In this document: in pieces, positions 1 to 6,613 of the stretch
Layout of the letters: the number at the start of each line of letters is the position of its first letter
How positions within the stretch are numbered: position 1 is the stretch's first letter
DNA from: an uncultured Bacilli bacterium
Lineage (GTDB): Bacteria > Bacillota_I > Bacilli_A > RF39 > UBA660
NCBI GenBank assembly: GCA_947626425.1
Contig: CANQRX010000065.1
Location: 1 to 7,704 of the forward strand
Reading direction: 5' to 3'
DNA: 7,704 nt
Notes under the pieces: model-generated
What the model was told of the DNA's origin: nothing
What the model saw: only the letters and a program-made list of their open reading frames with translations
Databases searched by the model: none
Position numbers and translations under genes: made by a program

Positions 1-2
1 AA

Positions 3-89
3 GCTTATCACTTTTTCAAAGGTTTAAAAAGCCTTTTATTTAAAGATTATTTTTCATATAATTTTATTTTAAGCTACTTTGGACTGTAA
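3..89 (+). CDS. possible 3' end of a + strand gene entering from the left edge
   Basis: A reading frame is open from position 3 to a TAA at 87-89 and encodes about 28 residues rich in Phe, Tyr, Leu and Lys, ending in LSYFGL. No function can be assigned from so short a tail. The other two + frames close within the first 45 bases. Support comes from context: a 9-bp hairpin followed by a T-run begins only 10 bases after the stop, as expected for a gene converging on the transporter. An open run of this length could be chance, although in AT-rich DNA stops are frequent. Low certainty. Confidence 0.25.
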   Translation, partial: AYHFFKGLKSLLFKDYFSYNFILSYFGL

Positions 90-98
90 ACAGTAACG

Positions 99-134
99 AA
101 AATTCTCTTAGTTTTTCGAGAATTTTGGTTTTTT
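99..134 (+). terminator. hairpin plus T-run, probable terminator reading left to right
   Basis: Perfect 9-bp inverted repeat AAAATTCTC (99-107) and GAGAATTTT (118-126) with a 10-base loop, followed on the + strand by GG and six T (129-134). The loop contains the stop codon of the transporter gene (108-110, minus strand). In the + direction it looks like an intrinsic terminator for a gene ending near position 89. In the minus direction the 3' arm ends in four T followed by CG, so it is a weaker terminator for the transporter. The AT-rich stem makes the call moderate. Confidence 0.4.
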
Positions 135-3100
135 CTTAACGATAAAGAAATCAAGAGCTCCTAAGATTGGTGGCAACAATAGTAAAATTAGAATTGTTGA
201 ACATAATGTTCCTTCGCTGATGGTCTTACAAATTAAAGCCGCAACTTGAGAACCAAAATGACCTACTATTAAAGTTACAATCGTTAAAATTGAAGCACTA
301 GTCAAAATGGTATGACAAGATTTTTGGTAAGCTTCTAGTAAAGATTCTTTAATATTTTTTGTCTTTCGTAACTCGCCATAATATGAAGTATACAAAATTG
401 CATAATCAACTGTTGCCCCCATTAAAATACTTTGGACAATTAGTAAAGCTATGAAATAAATTGAACCACTTTGAACTGATAAAATACCCATTGTTAAATA
501 AACCGAAGTTTGAATTAAACCAACTAAAATTATCGGAATTATTAATGATTTAAAGGTATAAGCAACGACAATAAAGATAAAGATGATGGTTAAAAAGGTT
601 ATTAAATTTAATTCGTTATCAAAAGTTTGGTCCATTTCATAAGCCATCGCCGAGTTAGAAACTTGATAGATGTTATCTTTTCCTAAATTGTTTTCGATTT
701 TCTTTAAGAAACTAAAGACTTTATCCCCTTCTAATTCATAAGTGGTATTTAAAACCATTCGCCCATAGTTTTTGCCAATTAGTAAATCTTTCGCATCATT
801 CACGGTAGTTTTACTATCAATAATTTTTTGACGACTTTCAGTATCAATATAATCGGTGAATTTTTCATCTTGTAAAATAACATCATTTAGATAATCAACA
901 AATTCAATAACCGTTAATTGACTATTTTGGTCAAACAGATTTTCGCTTCCATAATAAATATATAATAAATCAATCATGTCCGAATCGATATCATTAGTTA
1001 AGTTCGTTAATTGCTTTAAAAGTTCATCTTTTGTATAAGCTTTATTATTTAATGATTGATTCATTATTTGATACAAAGTTTGAAGTTTTTGCTTGGCCTC
1101 ATTATCAATCATAGCTTGATATTCTTGATTACTTAAAACATCGGTGATTAAAAAATTAATAAAATCATAATAAGAAACAGTTATTTCTTTCTTTAAACTA
1201 TTCATTTCATAATAAGAATATAATAAATCCATGTTGCTCTTATCGATATTAAATAAATTCGCCATTTCCTTGCTGTTATAAGTTTGACTGTTTAAAACAC
1301 TAGTCATAACCGTCTTTAACATTGTTAAATTTTGAGTTGTTTCAGTATTTATTTGACCTTTTAGCATTTCATCTTTTTGATGATTAACTAAAAATGTTAC
1401 AAAATTAACTGGTGATATTGTTTTATCAGCAATATTATAAATACTATAAATTAATTTGATGGTTTGGCTATCTAATTTAAACTGGGTGGCTAAAGATTGA
1501 TAATCATATTTAGTTTTAACGTTTTGCATAATAAAGGCCAAAGTTGTTAAGTTATTTATAGCCTCTTGATTAAGAGCTTGTTTTAAAACGGGATTATTTT
1601 GATTTTGGAGAAGAAAAGTAACAAAATCAAGTAATTTCAATTTTTTCTCATCTTTTTCATTTAACGTTATAATCATTTTAATAACATTTTCGTCAAGAGA
1701 TAGATATTGACTTAAAGTTTTAGCATCATATTTTGTTTCATTTTGCATTAAAGCTGGATTTTCCGTTATTAAGGCTAAATTATCAAAATTCATATTTTGA
1801 GCATAAGCTGTATCCTTTAAATTTAAAGCCATTTGGGCAAACTCTTTAATCGTAACTTTTTTCGTTTGATGATTGGCAAAGTAAAGCAAATAAATATTTT
1901 GGACTTGCTCAGGTGGCAATTCTAATAATTTTGCAACTTCGGTCGCAGTCATTTCTTTATTTACTAATCCTTCATCACTATAAGTATTAAGCATTTTAAC
2001 CAACTCAAGATCGCTTTCTTTTAATGATGATTGATAATTTGGATCTTTAGCTATAGTATTTAAAACAAAATCAGAAAATTCATGAAGTGTTAATTTGGTT
2101 TTAACATCACCTAAAGAAGTATAATAAATATAAATATTTAAAACATCGGCTTCATTCATGTTAAATAATCTTGCCAATTCTTGATATTTCATTTCCTTTT
2201 TTATCGTGTTTCCATCAACAAAATTTTTAAGCATTTGTAATTGTTCTTGAGACTTTTTATCAACTCGATTTTGATAAGGACTTTTTAAAAAATCACCTTG
2301 CATAAAATTAACGAATGTTGAAATTGTCATTTTATTATTTGTATGAAGAGCATTATAATACAATAATAAATTATCAATTTGTTCGGAATTTAGTTGAAAA
2401 ACAGTTGCTAATTCTTTTTTACTTACATGCGTATTCATTTTTTTAGAATTGGTAAAGTTTTCTAAAGTAGCAATGTTATCTTTCATATCGCCTGTAATTT
2501 GGTCATTCATTTTGTCGTTTTGATAAACTTTATTTTTTAAAAAACTGATAAAATCATTAATCGAAATTTTTAAATCAGCATTTTGATTAAAATAGTTATA
2601 ATAAATTATTTTTAACATATAGTCTTCGATATTTAAATTTGAATTGCCTAAAGTAGTTAAACGTTTTTTTAAATCTTGATATGTTAAGGGTTCATTAATC
2701 GTGTTACCATAACATAATACTTCTTTAATTTCATCATCATTTTCTAATTCTTTACAAAGCTTAGTAACATTTTCTTCAATGTCTTTTTTATAAACTACCA
2801 CCAATGGATTGTTGGTTTTAAAAATTTTATCAATCGAACTATCATTTGTCGTAAATAAAATTTGTAAATTTCCCTTTAAAAAGAAACTAATACCAAACAC
2901 TAAAACAAATAATATTAAACTAGCATATTTTGCTTTATAAGCCCATTTACCTAACCAAGTTAATTTAAAGTTAGGAGTTTTTTTCATTGTTTTTATAATT
3001 AATTTATCAAACATTAAAATTAAAGCTGGTAAACAAGTAAAAATGGTAAGTAAGCTAAACAAAACTCCTTTGGCTAAAACAAAACCTAAATCCCGACCAA

Positions 3101-3932
3101 TCGTAAAGCTCATAAAAACTAAAGCTAGTAAACCGACAACAGTTGTCACAGAACTACTCGAAATGGATTTAAAAGATTTATATAAAGCTTCTTTCATAGC
3201 TAAAACATCATTTTTAGCAGTTTCTTTTTCTTGACGATAACGATTCATCAACATAATTGAGTAATCCATTGATAAGGCTAATTGTAAAATCGCAGCGATG
3301 GAACTGGTTATATTAGAAATAGATGGAAAAATAATATTCGTTCCGTTATTTAAAACAATAGCTAAGCCAATCGTAATTAAAAATAAGAAAGGCTCTAAAA
3401 AAGAATCACACATTATAATTAAGATAACTGTCGCGCATCCGACTGCTAAAGCGATGATTGAAAAAGGTAAAACTTCTTTGTTTTCCTCGGCTATATCACC
3501 ACTGGTTTCAATTTCATAATCTTGGTATTTATCCATCACTTCATCATAAAGTAAACTGGCCTCATCTGAATCTTTAAAAACATTAGCTTTTATAATGTAT
3601 AAAGTATAACCATCTTTATTATATTCTTCGGTATTATCATATTCGACTTCTTCGACATTATTTAAATTTTTTAAATAACTAAGAATATCTTTTTTATCCT
3701 CTTCCCCTAAATTTTTAAACATTACATTTAAAGTACTTGACTCATCAGCTTTAAACTCCGAATCCATAAGATCCATTCCCGTATGCATTCGAGAACTTGC
3801 AGGTAGGTAGTTCGCAATTTCTTTATTAATAACCACATATTTGTTTAAAACAAAACAAGCCCCTGTTAACAATAAAACAATAGTTAAAATTAAATATCTT
3901 TTGTCAACAATAAAATCGGTAATTTTTTTCAT
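108..3932 (-). CDS. MMPL/RND-superfamily transporter with a giant repeat-bearing second extracytoplasmic loop
   Basis: Integral membrane protein of 1274 residues, probably a proton-driven exporter of lipids or hydrophobic compounds; the substrate cannot be told. It has the 12-helix MMPL plan. TM1 is near residues 13-31, followed by loop 1 (about 34-150). TM2-TM6 lie near 153-174, 176-197, 207-230, 258-278 and 283-308. TM7 is near 335-352, followed by loop 2 (about 354-1108). TM8-TM12 lie near 1108-1127, 1130-1150, 1157-1181, 1208-1226 and 1241-1265. TM4 (LALSMDYSIMLMNRYRQE, D223) and TM10 (MGATVDYAILY, D1176) carry the Asp-Tyr motif typical of MMPL proton relays. Typical MMPL proteins have about 700-1000 residues; the excess is an eight-copy helical repeat in loop 2. 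The start is ATG 3930-3932, with AAGGGGG (3940-3946) seven bases upstream. An in-frame TTG at 3951-3953 would put that ribosome site inside the gene. A divergent TetR gene suggests drug- or lipid-responsive control. Confidence 0.9.
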   Translation of the reverse strand: MKKITDFIVDKRYLILTIVLLLTGACFVLNKYVVINKEIANYLPASSRMHTGMDLMDSEFKADESSTLNVMFKNLGEEDKKDILSYLKNLNNVEEVEYDNTEEYNKDGYTLYIIKANVFKDSDEASLLYDEVMDKYQDYEIETSGDIAEENKEVLPFSIIALAVGCATVILIIMCDSFLEPFLFLITIGLAIVLNNGTNIIFPSISNITSSIAAILQLALSMDYSIMLMNRYRQEKETAKNDVLAMKEALYKSFKSISSSSVTTVVGLLALVFMSFTIGRDLGFVLAKGVLFSLLTIFTCLPALILMFDKLIIKTMKKTPNFKLTWLGKWAYKAKYASLILFVLVFGISFFLKGNLQILFTTNDSSIDKIFKTNNPLVVVYKKDIEENVTKLCKELENDDEIKEVLCYGNTINEPLTYQDLKKRLTTLGNSNLNIEDYMLKIIYYNYFNQNADLKISINDFISFLKNKVYQNDKMNDQITGDMKDNIATLENFTNSKKMNTHVSKKELATVFQLNSEQIDNLLLYYNALHTNNKMTISTFVNFMQGDFLKSPYQNRVDKKSQEQLQMLKNFVDGNTIKKEMKYQELARLFNMNEADVLNIYIYYTSLGDVKTKLTLHEFSDFVLNTIAKDPNYQSSLKESDLELVKMLNTYSDEGLVNKEMTATEVAKLLELPPEQVQNIYLLYFANHQTKKVTIKEFAQMALNLKDTAYAQNMNFDNLALITENPALMQNETKYDAKTLSQYLSLDENVIKMIITLNEKDEKKLKLLDFVTFLLQNQNNPVLKQALNQEAINNLTTLAFIMQNVKTKYDYQSLATQFKLDSQTIKLIYSIYNIADKTISPVNFVTFLVNHQKDEMLKGQINTETTQNLTMLKTVMTSVLNSQTYNSKEMANLFNIDKSNMDLLYSYYEMNSLKKEITVSYYDFINFLITDVLSNQEYQAMIDNEAKQKLQTLYQIMNQSLNNKAYTKDELLKQLTNLTNDIDSDMIDLLYIYYGSENLFDQNSQLTVIEFVDYLNDVILQDEKFTDYIDTESRQKIIDSKTTVNDAKDLLIGKNYGRMVLNTTYELEGDKVFSFLKKIENNLGKDNIYQVSNSAMAYEMDQTFDNELNLITFLTIIFIFIVVAYTFKSLIIPIILVGLIQTSVYLTMGILSVQSGSIYFIALLIVQSILMGATVDYAILYTSYYGELRKTKNIKESLLEAYQKSCHTILTSASILTIVTLIVGHFGSQVAALICKTISEGTLCSTILILLLLPPILGALDFFIVKKKPKFSKN
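789..2693 (-). repeat. eight tandem 75-86-residue helical repeats within the transporter's loop 2
   Basis: Residues 414-1048 of the transporter break into eight aligned units: 2436-2693, 2202-2435, 1962-2201, 1740-1961, 1515-1739, 1290-1514, 1047-1289 and 789-1046, in protein order. Each unit has a segment like YxxxELAxLFxL, a helix like xxxxIxxLYxYY, a short Lys/Asn-rich loop ending K-x-T-I, a helix xxFVxFLL, and a last helix with QxLxxLxxxM. Examples are TATEVAKLLEL in copy 4, KEMANLFNI in copy 7, LTLHEFSDFVLN in copy 3 and LTVIEFVDYLNDV in copy 8. The first and last copies carry about three extra residues between the first two helices. The copies are diverged at DNA level, so this is old duplication. 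The domain is not one I recognise. Confidence 0.8.
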
Positions 3933-3939
3933 TAATAAT

Positions 3940-3946
3940 CCCCCTT
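3940..3946 (-). promoter_or_regulatory. ribosome binding site of the MMPL transporter (decides the start)
   Basis: The minus strand reads AAGGGGG, then seven bases, then ATG at 3932. This is the only good Shine-Dalgarno near the 5' end. It argues against the upstream in-frame TTG at 3953. Confidence 0.75.
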
Positions 3947-3964
3947 CACACAAAAATCTATATC

Positions 3965-3993
3965 ATTCTACTCATTTTTATTAAAAAAGTTAA
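3965..3993 (-). promoter_or_regulatory. candidate promoter of the MMPL transporter
   Basis: On the minus strand, TTAACT (3988-3993, four of six matches to TTGACA) is followed by a 17-base spacer and TAGAAT (3965-3970, five of six to TATAAT). This would start transcription about 25-30 bases before the ATG. The -35 box lies inside the palindrome AGTTAACT (3988-3995), so a regulator bound there would block it. This is a motif-based guess; a second possible -10 (TATAGA) lies just downstream. Confidence 0.4.
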
Positions 3994-4011
3994 CTACAAA
4001 TATTCAAACAC

Positions 4012-4027
4012 TGTTAAAATTTTAACA
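4012..4027. promoter_or_regulatory. 16-bp perfect palindrome, candidate operator for the TetR regulator
   Basis: TGTTAAAATTTTAACA is a perfect inverted repeat placed between the two divergent promoters. Related GTTAA/TTAAC pairs occur on both sides: GTTAAC at 3989-3994 over the transporter -35, and GTTAA (4042-4046) with TTAAC (4054-4058) just before the regulator -10. TetR dimers classically bind such inverted repeats in the region between themselves and a divergent target. The region is very AT-rich, so some symmetry is expected by chance, but 16 perfect bases with outer G/C pairs is more convincing. Confidence 0.5.
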
Positions 4028-4035
4028 TTTTTTTA

Positions 4036-4064
4036 TTAATTGTTAATTGTTTTTTAACTATAAT
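4036..4064 (+). promoter_or_regulatory. candidate promoter of the TetR-family regulator
   Basis: A perfect TATAAT lies at 4059-4064. A -35 at the usual distance is poor (TTAATT at 4036-4041, 17-base spacer). A closer TTGTTA at 4040-4045 is only 13 bases away. The spacer holds a GTTAA(n7)TTAAC inverted repeat (4042-4058), so bound repressor would shut this promoter, which suggests autoregulation. The expected transcript start, near 4071, leaves a 20-base leader before ATG 4092. Confidence 0.45.
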
Positions 4065-4091
4065 TCCTTTATTATGGTATTGGTGATGAAA

Positions 4092-4628
4092 ATGAAATTA
4101 AAAGGTGAAAATGCTTCTTCGAAAAAAACAATTGAAGCAATCAAAAAAGCTTTTGCTAAAATGATGGAAGAAAAAAAAGAAATTCGGAATATCACAGTTA
4201 CCGAATTAACCAAAAAAGCTAATATTACTCGTGGGGCTTTTTATAGCCATTATGACAATATTTATGATGTTGCCCAAGAATTTCAAGATGAAATATTAAG
4301 GGAAGTTTTTAAACAAGAAATAATCATTAATTCTAAAGAAAAGATGCATGCGTATGTTGATGATATTTTTAATTATTTAGAAGTCCACCAAAATATTTAT
4401 TCGCAACTACTAAACTCTTCGGATGCTATTATTTTTATGAATCGCTTAAATAAAATGATTCGCTCGACAATTACTAAAACATTAAAAAGTGATAAAAGCT
4501 TAGATGTTATTTTCTTTACAGATGGAACAATTAACTTAATAATTCAATACTTTCGCCATGAAATAAAAGAAAATTTAAAGGAAATTGGCGAGTATGTAAA
4601 AGGTATTGCCGACTATTTATTTTTTTAA
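4092..4628 (+). CDS. TetR/AcrR-family transcriptional regulator
   Basis: Predicted cytoplasmic DNA-binding protein of 178 residues, the usual TetR size. The N-terminal helix-turn-helix covers about residues 10-58. It has ITVTELTKKANITRGAFYSHY followed by DNIYDVAQEF, the classic TetR pattern of recognition helix, F-Y-x-H-Y and the start of helix 4. The C-terminal part is helical, diverged and ligand-specific, so the inducer cannot be named. It is transcribed away from the MMPL transporter across a region with GTTAA/TTAAC palindromes, so it probably represses the transporter and itself. Start choice: ATG 4092 is preceded by GGTGAT (4082-4087, spacing 4) and lies downstream of the TATAAT. In-frame ATGs at 4074 and 4086 are alternatives with poorer ribosome sites. 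The TTG at 4047 is inside the promoter. Its TAA overlaps the stop of the convergent gene. Confidence 0.88.
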   Translation: MKLKGENASSKKTIEAIKKAFAKMMEEKKEIRNITVTELTKKANITRGAFYSHYDNIYDVAQEFQDEILREVFKQEIIINSKEKMHAYVDDIFNYLEVHQNIYSQLLNSSDAIIFMNRLNKMIRSTITKTLKSDKSLDVIFFTDGTINLIIQYFRHEIKENLKEIGEYVKGIADYLFF

Positions 4629-6241
4629 AACATAGCATAAGAAATTTCTTGTAACAAAGCCTTTTTCTTAGGATATTGCTTTTTAATAAAGGCTACAAAA
4701 TCATTTATATATTTTTCATCAATATCTAATCTTTTGATGTTTTTTAATTCCCGAGCAATAGCCCGGTAGTTACTTCTATTTGAAGCAAATAATAGAAGTT
4801 TTTCTACCTCTTTAATATTAAGCATAATTAATTCGTCTCGGTATTTAGGTAATAGATATTTTTCGTAACTATTAAAATTTCCCTTAGAGCTTACTAGTTC
4901 AAACAACTCATCAATCATTTTTTCTTCGATATAAATATTTGCTAAAATCTCCTGATTATTAGAGGTTGATTTTTTTATTTTATCAAGAATATTTTCCCGT
5001 TCTTTAAGCCAGTCATTTTCATTAAATAATTTTTTAATAGTCAAATACTTTTCAAAATTAAATTTATCATACTCAAAAAAAGCATTGTATAATTCCTCTT
5101 TATATTCATTAAGCATGTTATTAGTTTCATAAATTTCTAACAACTTATTGGTAATATACTTTTGATGCTGCGGATATATTTTTTGATACTTTTGCAAAAA
5201 TTCAATAACGTCTTTTAGTTCATTAGTTTCCATCATGGAACAAACGCATTCTTTAAAAACTTCTAATACCTCAAGATTGCTTTCTAGTAAATTAATTTTT
5301 TTCTCTTTATTATTAGTTACATCATATAATTCCGTTAAATATGCCAAATAACGTTCTTTAGTATATGATCTATTTTGATTTTCAAGTTGTTTTAAAGTTT
5401 CTTTTAAAGTACTTTCACATTCATCTAGAAATAACTTTTTTTCAATAAAATTTTCAATTAAATCTCCAAACTCAATCCCATAATTAGCCAATTCTTGCGT
5501 TTTTAATTCGGTTATTACACATTCAAAAATATCTCTTACCGTTTTATCGTCTTTTGAAGCCTCATCTAATATTTTAAGGATAACATCAATACAACCATTG
5601 GCAACAATTTCTAACTCCCCGTTTGAACCATCCATATCCGCATCACTTAGCGTTTCTAAAATGATTTTAACAATTAAAAAAGCCATTTCATAATCACTTT
5701 TTATAGCAAAGTCAAATGCCTCATCTATAAATTCTTGCATTCCTTGGACATATTTTTCGCCTTCCCGATAATCAATAAAACCATCATCCCCAGCTGCCCA
5801 TTTAATAACATCTTCTATTTTCTTTGCGTAAGCTTGCGCTGATATTTTCGGAAAATATTGGCTAAAACGACGGCGAAATAAATCATATAATTTGTCATCA
5901 TCAGCCATTAAATCTGCCAAAAAGGATTTTAAATCTTTTTCATTTATTTTATCTAAAATTGAACTTAAATCATTTTCTTGTTTTCCTTTAACTAAACGAT
6001 ACAAAACGGCTACCACATGTTTACATTCTTCATGGTCCCAAAAATAAGGACAATCACACTGTGAATAAACTATTTTATTTTCCTTTAATTCAATACTAAC
6101 ATGGTATTGATGAGAACCTTTTACTAAAGCTTCGATCCAATTACCATCAACCTTAAGGTTTTTAACACAACCTTTGTTATAATAATCTAACCCTTTTTCT
6201 AAGATTGCTTGCGAAAATTCTTTTTCAAAATCTAAATTCAT
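4625..6241 (-). CDS. SWIM zinc-finger family protein
   Basis: Predicted cytoplasmic protein of 538 residues. Near the N-terminus it carries the SWIM signature C-x-C-x8-C-x-H (C62, C64, C73, H75; CDCPYFWDHEECKH), preceded by a beta-rich stretch with HVSIELKENKIVYSQ, as in SWIM domains. SWIM fingers are known to bind nucleic acid or protein partners. The remainder (about 90-538) is helical with TPR-like character and includes FIDYREGEKYVQGM (about 155-168) and an Asp-rich DADMDGSNGE (about 200-209). Bacterial SWIM proteins are often beside SNF2-type helicases, but none is present here. The start is ATG 6239-6241, with GGGGAG (6249-6254) seven bases upstream. The longer TTG start at 6256 would translate through that site. 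It lies four bases after the upstream DUF6429-like gene, so the two are probably translationally coupled. The precise role is unknown. Confidence 0.85.
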   Translation of the reverse strand: MNLDFEKEFSQAILEKGLDYYNKGCVKNLKVDGNWIEALVKGSHQYHVSIELKENKIVYSQCDCPYFWDHEECKHVVAVLYRLVKGKQENDLSSILDKINEKDLKSFLADLMADDDKLYDLFRRRFSQYFPKISAQAYAKKIEDVIKWAAGDDGFIDYREGEKYVQGMQEFIDEAFDFAIKSDYEMAFLIVKIILETLSDADMDGSNGELEIVANGCIDVILKILDEASKDDKTVRDIFECVITELKTQELANYGIEFGDLIENFIEKKLFLDECESTLKETLKQLENQNRSYTKERYLAYLTELYDVTNNKEKKINLLESNLEVLEVFKECVCSMMETNELKDVIEFLQKYQKIYPQHQKYITNKLLEIYETNNMLNEYKEELYNAFFEYDKFNFEKYLTIKKLFNENDWLKERENILDKIKKSTSNNQEILANIYIEEKMIDELFELVSSKGNFNSYEKYLLPKYRDELIMLNIKEVEKLLLFASNRSNYRAIARELKNIKRLDIDEKYINDFVAFIKKQYPKKKALLQEISYAMF

Positions 6242-6245
6242 ACAC

Positions 6246-6503
6246 TCACTCCCCAAAATATTTATGACATAATTCCTTGGCTTTTTGTTCGCCCTCTTTA
6301 GTTAAACAAACCGATTTACTTTTATAACTACCACTTAAAAAATTTTTCGTTTCTAAACTATTTAAAGTATCAAAATTATAACCTTTCCAACTTCTTTTAA
6401 TCTTTGTTTCTTTTAAATTACCGTTTTCATCTTCCATATATCCCTCTTCTTCCCAAGCATTAAGATACAATAAAAGTAATGTTAATTCTTCGTTCTTTTC
6501 CAT
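6246..6503 (-). CDS. small DUF6429-like protein
   Basis: Protein of 85 residues with no signal peptide or membrane helix. It has a helical N-terminus (LTLLLLYLNAWEE), a conserved-looking core RSWKGYNFDTLNSLE (37-51), and a C-terminal KSKSVCLTKEGEQKAKEL (61-78). The tail resembles the wing and last helix of winged-helix folds. The W-K-G-[FY]-x-[FW]-D-x-L and K-S-V-x-L-T-x-E-G pattern is what I recall for DUF6429, a family of unknown function; this is recognition from memory, not a search. The start is ATG 6501-6503, behind a strong GGAGGT (6509-6514). The stop is TGA at 6246-6248, which lies between the ribosome site and the start of the SWIM gene. First gene of a two-gene operon. Confidence 0.72.
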   Translation of the reverse strand: MEKNEELTLLLLYLNAWEEEGYMEDENGNLKETKIKRSWKGYNFDTLNSLETKNFLSGSYKSKSVCLTKEGEQKAKELCHKYFGE

Positions 6504-6527
6504 TTCTTACCTCCAAAATATGCTTTT

Positions 6528-6555
6528 ATTATAATCGATTTTAAAGATTATGCAA
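6528..6555 (-). promoter_or_regulatory. candidate promoter of the DUF6429-SWIM operon
   Basis: On the minus strand a perfect TATAAT (6528-6533) lies 24 bases before the ATG and just ahead of GGAGGT. TTGCAT (6550-6555) sits 16 bases upstream as a poor -35. A better -35 match, TTGACT (6556-6561), is 22 bases away, too far for the usual spacing. The -10 is well supported, the -35 less so. Confidence 0.5.
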
Positions 6556-6561
6556 AGTCAA

Positions 6562-6608
6562 TAATAAAAACTTAGCATTCATTGAACTAAAATGCTAAGT
6601 CTTTTTTT
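6562..6608 (-). terminator. intrinsic terminator of the WG-repeat-like gene, bidirectional in form
   Basis: Perfect 10-bp stem ACTTAGCATT (6570-6579) and AATGCTAAGT (6591-6600) with an 11-base loop. On the minus strand it is followed by TTTTTATTATT, and it starts 13 bases after the stop of the gene ending at 6614. On the + strand it is followed by seven T (6602-6608), so it could work both ways, although no + strand gene is seen arriving here. It insulates the DUF6429-SWIM operon from its upstream neighbour. Confidence 0.8.
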
Positions 6609-6613
6609 ATAAC

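Noticed and set aside
18..40. AAAGG...CCTTTT hairpin near the left edge
   Set aside because: The stem has only five pairs with a nine-base loop, and there is no clean T-run in the minus direction, so it is not a credible terminator for the transporter.
3043..3519. Two + strand open frames of 63 and 73 codons opposite the transporter
   Set aside because: They lie antisense to the clear TM5-TM6 and TM2-TM4 regions, have Lys/Thr/Ile-rich composition with no recognisable domain, and no ribosome site was noted; they are shadows of the real gene.
3933..3953. Seven-residue N-terminal extension of the transporter from TTG 3953
   Set aside because: The extension would translate through the only Shine-Dalgarno (AAGGGGG), which is correctly spaced for ATG 3932.
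4047..4091. Fifteen-residue N-terminal extension of the TetR regulator from TTG 4047
   Set aside because: The TTG lies upstream of the perfect TATAAT (4059-4064), so it would not be in the main transcript, and the extension does not resemble TetR N-termini.
4639..4650. Perfect 12-base palindrome AAGAAATTTCTT near the convergent stops
   Set aside because: It has no loop and no T-run, is AT-rich, and lies in the SWIM coding end; it is not convincing as a terminator or operator.
4657..4684. AAAGC...GCTTTTT as a terminator for the TetR gene
   Set aside because: The stem is only five base pairs with a loop of about 17 bases, inside the SWIM coding sequence; too weak to call.
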